Notes under the pieces: model-generated
The model's input: only the letters and a program-made list of their open reading frames with translations
Told to the model about the DNA's origin: nothing
The model's database searches: none
DNA from: Medakamo hakoo
Lineage: Eukaryota > Chlorophyta > Trebouxiophyceae > Coccomyxaceae
Length of the DNA stretch: 64,000 nt
NCBI GenBank assembly: GCA_026636295.1
Contig: CP089456.1
Coordinates: 1,054,001 to 1,118,000, forward strand
Reading direction: 5' to 3'
Part shown: in pieces, positions 30,773 through 42,026 of the stretch
How the letters are laid out: each line of letters opens with the position of its first letter
Numbering within the stretch: position 1 is the stretch's first letter
Translations under genes and position numbers: made by a program

Positions 30773-32493
30773 TCATCCAAACCGTGCCCTCGCCCGGGCC
30801 AGGGCTGCCCGGGTCACGTTGAGCAGCGGGTCGGCGCGGGCGGGGAGTTGGGGCGGAGGGTGGTGGGGGGAGGGCATGGTCGCGCCGCCCCCACCCCCCC
30901 CTCCGCCACCGCCCTCGCCCCCGCCGCCACCCGCCAGCAGCGCGTCCACGGCCGCCAGCCCCGACAGGCAGTAACATGTGTGATAGAAATCGGGGGCGGC
31001 GCCCGGCTTGTCGCGCAGCCCGCCGCGTGGCGACGGCGGCTGGCAGAGCGCACGCACCCAGGCAACCAGGGACGGGGCGTTGAACAGGGGCAGGGGGGCG
31101 GCGGCGGCGCCCGCTCCGTCGACGACGACGCCCGGATGCAGGGCGGCCAGGAAGGCGGCGCCGGCCGCCGCCATGGCCGCGCCCGCCCGGGCTTCGTCCA
31201 CGGCGGCGGCGGTGGGAGGGGCGGCGCCGCCACCTCGAGCGGCCGCGCCCTCAGCCGCGGCCAGGGCCGCTGTGGCCCGGGACAGCGGCCCGGGAGGGGA
31301 GGCCGCGCCGGCCGGTAGGGGTGGCGGGCCCGGCAGCGGCGGCGCGGTGTCCGGGTCGAAGGGAGGCGGGGAGGAGCGGCGGCCGCCGTCGGCCCCCCTG
31401 CCACCCCGCCGCGCGCACGCCCGCGGTGGCGGTGGCAACCCCCCACCCACCTCCACCAACGGGAAGGCCGCGCCCTGCCAGTACGAGTAACAGCCGTCCA
31501 CCAGCTTGGCGGTGCGCCCGGCAAAGCCGCCGGCAGAGGGCGATTGGCAGGCGGCCGCCCACGCGCCCAGGCGGCGCAGGTCGAGCGCGGCGCGGAGGGC
31601 CGCCACGGCCGCGGGCGGGGCCCCGCCCTCCCCGCCACGCACGCCGCACGCCAGCAGGGCGGCGGCCAGGCCGCACAGCGTGTACCCGCCATGCGCTTCC
31701 CCTCCCGGCGCGCCCGCCAGCCCGCCCTCGTGCGTCTGGCACGCCCCGAGAAAGGCGAGGACGGACGCGCGCGCGGCGAGCCCAGCCGTGTCCAGGCCGG
31801 CCAGGTCGGACACGGCGAGCGCCGTGTACGCGCCGCGCGTGTCGACCTCGCCGCCCTCACACACGGAAAAGCCGCCGCCGGCGGCTGCTGGGACGGCGCG
31901 GGACGCCAGAAAAGACGCCAGGCCGGCCCGGTCGATGGACGCCAGCGCGCGCCCGCTCGTCGCCGCGTCCAGCGTGGCCAGCGCGGCGACGGCCGCGTAC
32001 GTCGGCGCCAGGTGGGGCAGCTGCCCCGGCCCGCCGCCGTAGCCGCCGTCAGGGTGCTGGCAGGCGGCCAGGAATGATACGGCGTCTGGGAATGAGGGGG
32101 TGGGGTGGCGTGAGGCGTGTGTGTGTGTTTTTTGGGGGGGGGGGGGTCCGAACCCACCGCCCACCTACCCACCCCTCTCGCACCATCCGCGTCCTGTCCA
32201 TTCAGCGGTTCCCCTAACAGCGCCAGCCCGTGCGCCACCCAGTACACGATCCAGGGCCGGCCCGCGCCCAGGGATGCGAAGCCGGACGGTAGGCGGCGCA
32301 GGCCGGTGCGCAGGTATCGGGCGTGGCGCCGCGTGTCGAGTGGGGGTGGGGGCAGGGGCGGAGAGGACGTGCTTGCCTCCTCATCGCCCAACCGCAGCGC
32401 CGCGGCTTCGTCCAGGCCTAGAGCCTCTAGCAGCGTGCGGTCCAGGGCGGCCTGGGCGGCGCGCGTGGCGGGCGCGGCTTGTGGGGCGAACAT
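30773..32493 (-). CDS. FNTB: Protein farnesyltransferase subunit beta
   Basis: Catalytic subunit that transfers farnesyl to the Cys of CaaX proteins. Minus-strand exons 32184-32493 and 30773-32085 join in phase 1, giving 540 residues. Prenyltransferase repeats are clear: ACQHPDGGYGGGPGQLPHLAPTYAAV, ACQTHEGGLAGAPGGEAHGGYTLCG, ACQSPSAGGFAGRTAKLVDGCYSYWQ, and DFYHTCYCLSG. The zinc ligands Asp and Cys (in VDGCYSYWQ) and His (in DFYHTCYC) are present. The protein is longer than the usual 430-480 residues because of Pro/Ala/Gly-rich loops after the third repeat and near the end. It is divergent from CURT1 by 128 bp. Confidence 0.93.
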
Positions 32494-32621
32494 CAAAGAC
32501 CATTGGCCCCTCTGGGCCGATGGTGCGAGTGCGAACTTTTGCGAACGCTGCCTTCGCACTCTGCTATTTTCTCTTCGCCCCCCTCTTTCGTCCGTCCCCC
32601 CGCGCCCTCCGCCCGAACAAC

Positions 32622-33726
32622 ATGGCCTACGCCCTGCGCGCCTCCGCCGGCCTGGTCCGCCCGTCCGCGGCCGCCCGCCCGTCCGCTTCCCGCGCGGCTC
32701 TGCCGGCTCTGGTGCGTTCTCTCTTTGTTTTTTTTGCCTGGGATGCTGCGGGCAAACCCACCGCGACCACGAGCCTGGCTGCGGTCGACTGCGCCCCAAC
32801 TCTGGCCAGGGCAAGGGAAGGATGCCGCCGCACCCAGTGGGGTGCGATCTTGCCGGTGAAACCGCGTCCGGCGGGCGCCCGCGAGGGAAAGACTGCCCTT
32901 CCATAGTGGCTTCGACCCATTGCGAGAGAGGGCGCGCGCTGTGCTCGCTCCGCCCGCTTGTCGAGTCTGAAGGCCTCGGCGCGCTGCCTGCCCCCTCAGC
33001 TGGGCCGGCGAGAGGCCCGCGCCTGTCGCGGGAGGAGGAGAAACGGCGATTCAACGCCGCGTTCGGGCCGCACACAGCGGACGCAGTCTGCTGTGGCGGC
33101 GCATGGTGCGGCAGCGCCTTTCTCCTCCGTCCGTTTGCTGTGCGCCCGCGTCACGGCCGGTCGCGGGGGCGACCGAGGCTGGCGCCCACGCCATGCCCTG
33201 ATCCACGAGGCCGATCGCCCTTGGGGTGATGGTCCGGGCTCAGTTGTGGCCGTCCCTGGCCGACGGCGGCGGCGAGAACGCGCGACGCGGGCGCGCGGCC
33301 AACACAGACCCAGCGGAGAGACCCTCGCACTCCGCCGCACCCGTCCTCACCGTGGCCCTCCCCTCCCCCTCCACCACCACCACCAAAACACGCCAGGCCC
33401 CCCGCCCCGCCGCCCGCCGCGTGGCGGTCGCCGCCCGCCAGTCCGACGTCGACGTCGACGCCATCGTCAAGGACCTGCAGACCAAGTGGGACGGCGTGGA
33501 GAACAAGACGTCCGTCATCGTGTATGGCGCGGGCGCGGTCGTCCTCCTGTGGCTGGCCTCGTCCGTTGTCTCGGCCGTCAACGCCGTCCCGCTCCTGCCC
33601 AAGCTCCTGGAGCTGGTCGGCCTGGGCTACACCGCCTGGTTCACGTACCGCTACCTGCTGTTCAAGTCCGCGCGTGAGGAGCTGCTGGCGGACGTGAACG
33701 AGCTGAAGAAGAAGATCACCGAGTAG
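32622..33726 (+). CDS. CURT1: CURT1/CAAD-domain thylakoid protein
   Basis: Exons 32622-32711 and 33397-33726 join in phase 0 for 139 residues. The N terminus is Ala/Arg/Ser-rich and transit-like. The mature part has an amphipathic stretch (VDAIVKDLQTKWDGVENK), two membrane segments (VIVYGAGAVVLLWLASSVVSAV and ELVGLGYTAWFTYRYLLF) and a charged C-terminal helix AREELLADVNELKKKI. That is the CAAD/CURT1 layout. CURT1 proteins bend thylakoid membranes at grana margins. The intron, 685 bp, is among the longest here and shows no gene. Confidence 0.92.
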
Positions 33727-34020
33727 AGTGGTTTTTTTTCTTTGTCCCTCTGTCTTTTTTTCGTCGACGAGGAAAAAAGGAGGGGGGGGGACAGCCGCAG
33801 CAGCACACCCTGGTGCGCGTGACGCCCTCCTCCTTTTCCCTCTGAGATGTGTGTGAAAGAGTGTGCGCGCGCGGCGTTAGAGGGCGCGCGCGCGCGAAAA
33901 TGAGCGAGAGGCGCAACAATGAAAAAAAAAAGGGTCGGTCCGGGTGGGGATGGATTGGGTGGCGTGTGTGGTAAAAAAGCCCGCCCTGTTCCCTCTCCCG
34001 GCTGATCTACAGAGTTTCTC

Positions 34021-35061
34021 CTACACGCCGACGCCCGCCAGGTCGCCCGCACTCACCACCCCGCCCGCCGCCGCCGCGTCCAGGGCGGTCGCCAAAGCGG
34101 CCAGCCCGCCCGCAAAGTTGTCGTCGGTCACCCCGACCAGCGAGGGGTGGGGGCGCGTGGCGGCAGGCGGGGGGGGGCGCCGGTCCCGCCCCAGGAACAA
34201 CAGCCGTTCATCCGTCACGTACGTGTGCGCAAAGTCGACGGCCGCCACGCGCACGCGCAGGTCTGCGGATGGCCCGGCGGCGCCGCCGTCGTAGCACAGC
34301 AGCAGGGACGCGGAATGGAACGCAAAGGCGTCCTGCCTGCCCGCCCAGGCTGCGAGGGCCCGCACGGCCGCCGCGGCGCCGTCCCGGCCGCCGTACACGC
34401 GGGCAGGGCTGGTGGACGGGCCCGTCGCAAAGGCGGCCAGCGCGGCCGGCGCGGTGGCGGGCGTCAGGGCCTTGCACCAGGCCTTGGGCGCCCTCCAGTA
34501 AAACCCACGACCGGGGCTCTGTTGTCCGTCGTCGCCGCTGTCGACGCTGCCGTCCCTCACTCCACCGCCTCCGGCCCGCCACACCTGCATGCCACAGACT
34601 TTCCAGCCCAGGGCAGACTGCGTCGTGGCCGCGTCTTTGGCGGCCCGCCGGGCGCGTTCTGTGGCATCGCAGCCGGCGTGCCAGGTGCGATGCCCGATCT
34701 TTACATCAAGCACGCACGGCCGGGCGTACGTGGCGGTGATGTCTTCCAAGGCCAGGAGGAGGGTGGCAGAGTCATGCCAGGCAAACACGCCGTGGAAAGC
34801 TGGCAGAGCGGCCAGCAGCGGGGCGTGGAGCGTGGAGGCCGGCCCATCCAGCCTCGAGGCCGTTTCATAGAAAACCCGCTCCCGGTCGCCGCGCGGGCCC
34901 GGTTGCAAAGGTTTGTAGAACAGGCCCGAGGCGGGATCGACCAAGGCGCCTGGAGTGGTGCCGTCGTCGGACCAGAGGTGGCCCGCGACCTGGTGCGGGT
35001 GTGGGCGGAGGTGCGGCGGTGCAGAGGGTGCGGGTCGGTGGCCTGCGTCGTCGACAGGCAT
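34021..35061 (-). CDS. IPK2: Inositol polyphosphate multikinase (IPK2-like)
   Basis: Intronless, 346 residues, start at the ATG at 35061. The inositol-phosphate kinase signature PCVLDVKIG lies at residues 115-123. SLLLCYDG and AAVDFAHTYVTDE follow, matching the SSLL..Y and IDFAHT motifs that bind ATP-Mg. A Ser/Gly/Asp-rich loop interrupts the middle. Plant IPK2 phosphorylates InsP3 to InsP5 on the way to phytate and inositol pyrophosphates. The N-terminal part before the substrate motif resembles IPK2 more than InsP6 kinases, but this was judged by eye. It is convergent with CURT1 (294 bp between stops, no feature seen). Confidence 0.88.
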   Translation of the reverse strand: MPVDDAGHRPAPSAPPHLRPHPHQVAGHLWSDDGTTPGALVDPASGLFYKPLQPGPRGDRERVFYETASRLDGPASTLHAPLLAALPAFHGVFAWHDSATLLLALEDITATYARPCVLDVKIGHRTWHAGCDATERARRAAKDAATTQSALGWKVCGMQVWRAGGGGVRDGSVDSGDDGQQSPGRGFYWRAPKAWCKALTPATAPAALAAFATGPSTSPARVYGGRDGAAAAVRALAAWAGRQDAFAFHSASLLLCYDGGAAGPSADLRVRVAAVDFAHTYVTDERLLFLGRDRRPPPPAATRPHPSLVGVTDDNFAGGLAALATALDAAAAGGVVSAGDLAGVGV

Positions 35062-35284
35062 GCGTCTTGAATCAGAGGGGCACGCTCGCGCGTTTTCAAG
35101 TCGTCCGCGCGCTCTAGCCTCCTTCCTCAGGTGCCTCTCCTGTCGACGGGCGGGTGAGGCATGGAAGGAGGAGGCAGGGGAGGGGCGGAAAAGCGAGCCG
35201 TGGAAAAAAAAGTGTGTGCTGCGAGCGAGCGCACCGCTGCCTCAACCTGGCCCTTTTTCGAAAAAAACGAACTAACAAAACCTT

Positions 35285-36271
35285 TCACGCCGGCCCTTCC
35301 AGCCTCAACAGCCGCCCATACGCCTCTACCAGCCGCGGCGGCCACCGTGTCCCTGTTTTAATCCATTCTAAAGATCCGAAGTCCCCTTCCAACGCCGTCG
35401 CCCGTTCTAGTTCACCCTCTGCGGCTCCGTCGCCGGCCGCGTACGCGACGGCCGCGGCGGCCGCGTGCGCTTCCGCGTAGGTGGGGGCCTTGCGCACCAC
35501 GCCACGGATGGTGCGGGACGCCACACTCACGTCGCCCGTCTCAAACTGGAGCGTCCCCACTCGCAGGCGGTACCCATAGAGCCCGGGCGCCGCGTCGGCG
35601 GCCTTTGTGAAGGCCGCCAGGGCTTCGTCGTACCGGCCCAGGCGTTGCAAGATGCCGCCGGCGTCGTAAAAGGCCGCGGCTTCGCCCGGGTCCGCGGCGC
35701 ACGCGGCGGTCGCGTCGGCCAGTGCCGCGGCCAGGAACGCGGCGGACGCCGGCCGGCCGGGCGCCTCGCCGCCCGGGCCGCGCAGCTTGGAGCCGGGTTC
35801 GGCCGCGTCGACGGCCAGCTGTTCCAGGGCCAGGGACCGGTTCAGCAGCGGCACCGCCGCGCCCGGCGCGAGGGCGACCGCCGCGGTGAACTGGTCCAAG
35901 GCCTCGGCCGGCCGGCCGGCCTGCAACAACACGTTGCCCAGGTTGGAGTGCGCGGCCGCGGCCAGGCCCGCGTCCCCGCCCGCGAGCACGGCCCGGAAAA
36001 AACGCTCGGCTTCAGGCAGGTGGCCTTCATTGGCGGCCAGGAGCCCCGACCGCATGGCGGGCGATTCCACGTCTTCGACGCGGACGGTGGTCGAGCGCGT
36101 CGGTGGTTGCGGCGGCGCGGCGCGCGCGGCCTGCGCCGGAGGCGACGAGCACGCCACCACCACGGCGAGCGCCAGGGCGGCGGCCCGCGACGCGATCGTG
36201 GGAGGCCTCAAGGCTTGCCCTGCTCCGGCAGGCGGGCCCACGGGAGTGGGGAGGGGGCTGGGCAGGCGCAT
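35285..36271 (-). CDS. TPR protein, probably thylakoid lumen
   Basis: Intronless, 328 residues. The N terminus has a Pro/Ala leader, then a hydrophobic stretch SRAAALALAVVVACSS ending in a lumen-type cleavage site (AQA before ARA). This is a bipartite plastid-to-lumen signal. At least five TPR-like units follow, for example HLPEAERFFRAVLAGGDAG, AHSNLGNVLLQAGRPAEAL and AFYDAGGILQRLGRYDEAL. A partner or function cannot be read from the sequence. The start codon is only 98 bp from the divergent XDH start, and the stop is 223 bp downstream of the IPK2 start in the same orientation. Confidence 0.8.
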   Translation of the reverse strand: MRLPSPLPTPVGPPAGAGQALRPPTIASRAAALALAVVVACSSPPAQAARAAPPQPPTRSTTVRVEDVESPAMRSGLLAANEGHLPEAERFFRAVLAGGDAGLAAAAHSNLGNVLLQAGRPAEALDQFTAAVALAPGAAVPLLNRSLALEQLAVDAAEPGSKLRGPGGEAPGRPASAAFLAAALADATAACAADPGEAAAFYDAGGILQRLGRYDEALAAFTKAADAAPGLYGYRLRVGTLQFETGDVSVASRTIRGVVRKAPTYAEAHAAAAAVAYAAGDGAAEGELERATALEGDFGSLEWIKTGTRWPPRLVEAYGRLLRLEGPA

Positions 36272-36369
36272 TTTTTGTGCGTGACCGCGGTCGCCGGTGT
36301 GAGAGGTCGGGGCGAGCGGCGTGGCCCCATTCTTGCCATCAACACGGTGGAGGAGACGCCCGCAAACCC
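36272..36369. promoter_or_regulatory. 98-bp divergent promoter, TPR gene / XDH
   Basis: Only 98 bp separate two divergent ATG codons, so both promoters and leaders must overlap here or extend into the genes. No TATA box is visible. Confidence 0.55.
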
Positions 36370-39300
36370 ATGGCCGACATCCCGGCTACTCCTCCCGGAC
36401 TATGGGTCAACGGTGTGCGGCACAATCTGCCGCTCGACGCCGGGCACAGGACGCTGCTCGAGTTCCTGCGGGATGGTGAGCGTCGTCGTTTTTTCTTGCG
36501 CAGCTCGCTTCGCATCGGCTTGCGACCACCCGCCCGCCCGCCCGCACCCTCTCCCCTCACGCTCTCCCCATCAAAACCCATTTCAACGCTCGCCCGAATC
36601 ACTCGCTCACCCTCTCGTCTGCCCTCCCCCGCCCCCACACCACACCAGACCTCGGCCTCACCGGCACCAAGCTCGCGTGCGGCGAGGGAGGCTGTGGCGC
36701 GTGCACCGTCATGGTCAGCACCGTCCACGAACGCCCCGCGCTGGAGGCGACCCTCCCTCCCCTGGACGACAGCGGCGGCGCGCCCGTCTCCGGCCCTGCA
36801 TCCATCTCGCACCGGGCCGTCAACGCCTGCCTCGCCCCGCTCTACTCCGTGGAAGGCACGCACGTCGTCACGGTGGAAGGCTTGGGCTCGGTGCGCGACG
36901 GCCTCCACCCCATCCAGGCCGCCCTCGCGGACGCCCACGGCTCGCAGTGCGGGTTTTGCACGCCCGGCTTTGTGATGGCGGCGCACGCCCTCCTCCGCCG
37001 CCGGGCGGCGGGCGCGCCCGGGGGCGAGTCACGTCCCCTCACGCCAGACGACCTGGCGGACGCGCTGGCCGGCAACCTGTGCCGGTGCACGGGTTACAGG
37101 CCCATCCTGGACGCCCTGGGCGGGCTGGTCGCGTGCGAGGACTTGGCGGCCGCGTACGGGCGGAGCGCGGGCGGTGGTGGGGACGGGTGCTGCAGCGCGC
37201 GCGGGCCGCCCGCCGCCGCCGCCACGCCCGCGACCAAGACCTGTCCGTCCACCGGCCTGCCATGCCCGTGCGCCGAGAGCGGCGGCAGCTGTGCCGGTGC
37301 GTCCAAGCCCTCTGCGCCCTCCCTCCTCCCACCGGGCGCGGAGCCGCTGTTCCCCGCGGCCGCGCGCGCGCGCCGCCTGGCGCCGCTCGACCTGGCGGGG
37401 AGCGTCACGGCCTGGAGCCGCCCCCTGACACTGCGCGGCGTCGCCGACGCGTTGGCGGCCGGACGTGGCGCCGCCGCCGCCTCCTTCCCGCCGCCGACGC
37501 GCTTGGTGGCCGGCGCGACGGAGGTGAGCATCGAAGCCCGCCAGCGCGGGTGGGTGCCGGCCCGGGCGGTCGACCCGCGGCACGTCCCCGCGCTCGCGGC
37601 CATCGTCCCGACGCCGGCCGGGCTGGTCATCGGCGGGTCCGCGTCGCTGGCCCGCTTGGGAGAAGCGATTGAGCAGGTCTTGGGCGGTCGTGCCGGCCTT
37701 GCGCTACCGCCGTCAGCCACCTCCCCGCACGGCCCGGCCGCGGCCGTCGCGGAGCAACTGCGCTGGTTTGCCGGGTCGCAGGTCCGGGCCGTCGCGACGC
37801 CCGGCGGCAACGCGGCCACGGCCTCCCCCATCTCCGACCTCAACCCACTGTGGGTGGCGTACGGAGCGACGTTCGACCTGTTCAGAGCCGACGGCAGCGC
37901 GCCCGGCGGCGTCGCGGTCCGCACGCTGCCCGCGTCGGCGTTTTTCACCGGCTACCGCAGCACGGCGCTGCAACCCGGCGAGGCCATCCTGCGCATCACC
38001 CTGCCCTGGGAGCCGCCTCCGCCGCTGCCGCCGCCGTCGGCGGCGGCGGCCTCCCCCGCCCCTCCGCCCGCACGCCGGCTCTACGCCCGGTCGTTCAAAC
38101 AGGCCCGGCGGAAAGAAGATGACATCGCGATCGTGACAGGTGGCGCGGCCGTGGCCTTTGAGCGGCGGGGGGGCGCGGACCCGACCTCCGCCTGGGTCGC
38201 GGCCCACGTCTGCCTGGCCTTTGGCGGCGTCGCCGACCGCACGGTGCCCGCGCCCGCGACGTGCGCCGCCCTCACCGGCCGGGACTGGGCCGACCCGGCC
38301 ACCCTGACCGCGGGGTTGGCGGCCCTCGCGGCGGACGTGTCCATCCCGGCCGACGCGCCGGGCGGGATGGCCTCCTACCGCCGGTCGCTCGCCGCCGCCT
38401 TCCTCGCCCGGTTTGTGGGGTGGGCGGCCGGGAAGCTGGCGGAAGACGAGGCGGGCGCCGCACCGGTGCCGCCTCCTTCTTTGGTCGCCCTGGCCGAAGA
38501 ATTCGGGCCCCGCCCGCCCGCCCGCGGCGTGCAGCACTGGCAGGGTCGGGGCACGACCCACCTCACGCCTGAAGACGCCGACAGGCACCCGGTCGGCGTG
38601 CCCGTCCGCCACGCCGCCGCCGACCTGCATGTGTCGGGCGAGGCTACGTACGTCGCTGACGTGCGCTTGCCGCCGGGCGCCCTGCACGGCGCGCTCGTGA
38701 CGTCCACCGTCGCGGCCGCGCCGCTGGAGGGCATCGACGCCACCCCCGCCCTGGCTCTGCCCGGCGTCGTCGCTTTTTACGCCGCGGCCGACCTGGCGGC
38801 CGCGGGGCGGCCCAACGCCATCGGGCCCTTCCTGGGCGACCCCGTCTTTGCGGAAGGGGCCGTGACACACGTCGGCCAACCCGTCGGCATCGTGGTGGCT
38901 GACACCGAACACGCCGCGCGCGCGGGGGCGGCCGCCGTCGCCGTCACGTACGGCCCGCCCGACCCGGCCGCGGTCTTCACGATCGAGGACGCGCTCGCGG
39001 CCGGCTCGATCTTCCCGTCCACGGACGGGCGGTGCGTGCGTGCCGGGTTGGGCGACGACCCCTCGGCCGACGACGCCGCGTTCGCCTCCCTCTTCTCCTC
39101 CGTCCGCGCGTCCGGCGGCGCCGTCGTCTCCGGCTCCGTCCGCATCGGGGGGCAGGAGCACTTTTACCTGGAACCGCACGGCTGTGTCGTGACGCCGGTG
39201 GATGGCGGGCGCGAACTGCACGTCCTGTCCTCGACCCAGGCGCCCCACCACGTCCAGGCCGACGTCGCGCGCGTCACGGGCCTCCCCGCCTCCCGCGTCG

Positions 39301-41150
39301 TCTGCTCCGCCAAACGCCTGGGCGGCGGCTTCGGTGGCAAGGAGACGCGCGCGTCGCTCGTCGCGGCCGCGGCTGCCGTCGCCGCGGCCGCCCTGCGCCG
39401 CCCCGTCCGCCTCGTCCTGGACCGCCACGTCGACTTTGCCCTGTCCGGCCAGCGCCACCCCTTTTTGATCACCTACACCGCCGCCGCGCACGCCGACGGC
39501 CGCCTGGCGGGCGCGGACGTCCGCCTGGCCTCCAACGGCGGCTGCACCATCGACCTGAGCGGCGCGGTGATGGACCGCGCCCTGCTGCACGCCGACGGCT
39601 GTTACGCCTGGCCGGCCTTCCGCGCCCGGGGCGTCGTCGCCAAGACGCACCTGCCCTCGTCCACCGCCTTCCGTGGGTTTGGTGGGCCGCAAGGCCTGTT
39701 TGGCGCGGAGGTGATGGTGGAAGCCCTCGCGGCCGCCCTGGGGCGGGCGCCGGAGCAGGTGCGCGCCCTCAACCTGCACCCGGAGGGCTCGCCCATCCCG
39801 TGCGGCCAGCCCCTGACGGACTGCCGCCTGGGCGAGGTGTGGGCCGAAGTCGTCGCCGGCCGGGCCGGGCGCGGTGATGAGCCCGGCAGCGCGGCCGCGG
39901 CGGCAGGGCCGAAGGCGCGCGTCGACGACCGGGAGGACGACGACGGCCGTGCAGACGCGGCCGGCCGCGCCACGGCCGGTGACGCCGACGCTGCGGGGCC
40001 GTCGTCCCTGGCCGCCCGCCGCGCCGCCGCGGCCGCCTGGAACGCGGCCCACCCGCACATCAAGCGCGGCGTGGCGGCCGTCCCCACCCGGTTCGGCATC
40101 GCCTTCACGCACACGCCCATGAACCAAGCTGGGGCGCTGGTGCACATTTATGGAGACGACGGAACTGTGCTCGTTTCGCACGGAGGCGTGGAGATGGGTC
40201 AGGGCTTGCACACGAAAATCGTCGCGATTGCCGCGGCCAAGCTGGGCGTCCCGGCGTCGGCCATCTTCATTTCCGAAACTTCAACCGACAAAGTTGCGAA
40301 CGCGAGCCCGACCGCCGCCTCGGCCTCGACCGACCTGTACGGCGGCGCCACCGCGGACGCGTGCGCGAAACTGGCGGCCCGCCTCGCCCCGTACCGCGAG
40401 CGGTTGGGGCCGGGCGCGCCTTTCTCGTCTGTCGTGGCGGCCGCGGCCGCGGACCGCGTCGACCTGACGGCCCACGGTTTTTACGCGACGCCCGGCTTGC
40501 AGCCCTTCCCGGGCGATGGGGTGACGCCATGCAAGCCCTTTCACTATTTCGCGTACGGCGCGGCGGCCGTCGACGCCGAGGTCGACTGCCTGACCGGCGC
40601 GGCGCGCGTCCTCCGCGCGGATTTAGTCATGGACGTCGGCGCGCCGCTCGCACCGACGTTGGACGTGGGCCAAGTGGAGGGCGCCGCCGCGCAGGGCCTG
40701 GGGTGGGCGTTGCTGGAGGACGTCGTCCGCGGCGACCTGGCCCACGCCTGGGTCCGGCCGCCCGGGTCGCTGTTCACGCGCGGCCCCGGCTCGTACAAAC
40801 TGCCGGGCGCGGCGGACATGCCGCCCGACCTGCGGGTCAGCCTGCTGCGCAACGCGCCCTGTTCCGCGACGGCGACCACCGTCCACTCCTCCAAAGCCGT
40901 CGGCGAGCCCCCACTCTTCCTGGGCCTGGCGTGCTGGTTTGCGGTGCGGGACGCGGTCGCGGCCGCGCGCGCCGACAGCCGGCGGCGGCGCGGGGACGAA
41001 GGCGGCGCCCAGGCCGACCACACGTCCTCGCCCTGGTTCGACCTGCAGTTGCCTGCCACGCCCGAAGCGATTAGGCTGGCCGTCGGGGCGGACGTGACGA
41101 CGGCGGCCGCGGGGCTGGTGGATGGAGAAGTGCCTGCGCTCTCCCTGTAA
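36370..41150 (+). CDS. XDH: Xanthine dehydrogenase
   Basis: Molybdo-flavoprotein oxidising hypoxanthine and xanthine to urate. Exons 36370-36475 and 36649-41150 join in phase 1, total 1535 residues. The plant-type 2Fe-2S domain has CGEGGCGACTV (Cys46-54) and the second cluster QCGFC (Cys136/139) and LCRC (Cys180/182). The linker CPSTGLPCPC matches the Cys-rich linker of plant XDH. The FAD domain has LVAGATEVSI, then ATPGGNAATASPISDLNP. The Mo-cofactor half has GGGFGGKETR, FRGFGGPQG, GGVEMGQGLHTK and the base-bearing KAVGEPPLFLG. It exceeds the usual 1330-1370 residues because of Ala/Pro/Asp-rich loops near 38010-38080 and 39880-40030. Confidence 0.95.
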
Positions 41151-41184
41151 GTGTTCTCTTGCGTTTTTGCTTTGCTTTGCTTTC

Positions 41185-41871
41185 CTACACGCCCGCCCGC
41201 CCGCCTCCCGCCTCCGTCCTGAGCACTGCCACCAATGCCTGGGCTGACTCTAAGATTTTAGCGTACGCGGCTTCGGCCTGGGCCAGGACGGATTCGAATT
41301 GCGACCGGTCGGCGACCTTTTTTTTCCAGAGGTATGGGGAGAGGGTGAGGGTGGTTGAAAGGCAGAGCCTCCTCGCCTTCCAGGCGCGCCGTCGCCGCCC
41401 GCGCCCTCCCTTTTCCTTCCTGCGCTTCCCTCTTAGACGCACAAGCATCAACACACGCACCCACACGCACCTTGCGCGCCAGGCTGTCATTCAGGTCGCC
41501 GATGCGGCGGGCCAGGGCCGCGGCTTCCGCCTGCAGAGTCGACCGCTCAGCTTCGGCCGCTTCCACCGCGGCCACGACCGCGTCCCGCCGCTGGCGCAGG
41601 CCGTCGATGTCTGGTGTGTGGGTTTCAGGTGAGCAGGCTATCTGTGAGTGTGCGTGGCTGGCAGAGGGGAACAGCCGCCGTCACCCCCCCCCCCTCTTTC
41701 CCAACCAAAAAACACTCAACAGCGCAGGAGCTCCGCATTTTGCTGTTCCAGAGACAGGCCCTGGATGGCCAGCGCGTCCCACGCGCCGCCGCCGGCGTTG
41801 TTGTTGCTGCTGCTGCCGGGCGTGACCGGCGCGGGCAGGGCTGGAGGTGGGAGGGGCGGCGGCGCGGCCAT
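41185..41871 (-). CDS. SSNA1: SSNA1/DIP13 (NA14) microtubule-associated protein
   Basis: Minus-strand exons 41721-41871, 41471-41610 and 41185-41316 give 140 residues. Joining the first two uses an unusual GTTGAG donor and completes a Tyr codon. The protein is a single coiled coil: LSLEQQNAELLRYIDGLRQRR, AEAERSTLQAEAAALARRIG, LNDSLARK joined to VADRSQFESVL, and AEAAYAKILESAQALVAVLR. Human SSNA1 and Chlamydomonas DIP13 share this order with NESLARK and AETEAAY.KILESSQTLL. They are centriole, basal-body and axoneme proteins that branch microtubules. An extra 30-residue Pro/Ser/Asn-rich head precedes the family core. The stop is 34 bp from the XDH stop. Confidence 0.9.
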
Positions 41872-42026
41872 CGTCTCGTCGCCGAATGGAAAAAAAAATG
41901 GAGTGGGCTGGCGTTGACCGACCTCCCTTTGCGTCTTCTACTCTCATCACAAAAACACACGCACACCATCGCAAACGCACGCGCACACGCCCCTGCCACC
42001 GCCCCCTCCACCCCACTCAGCCGCCC

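Noticed and set aside
30814-33075. 753-codon minus-strand frame spanning two genes
   Set aside because: Crosses the farnesyltransferase intron and the CURT1 promoter in the wrong frame; only a chance open frame.
35465-37672. 735-codon plus-strand frame across the TPR gene and XDH start
   Set aside because: Reads antisense through the TPR gene and out of frame in XDH; no homology.
37713-40211. 832-codon minus-strand open frame
   Set aside because: Antisense shadow of xanthine dehydrogenase, which carries all cofactor motifs.
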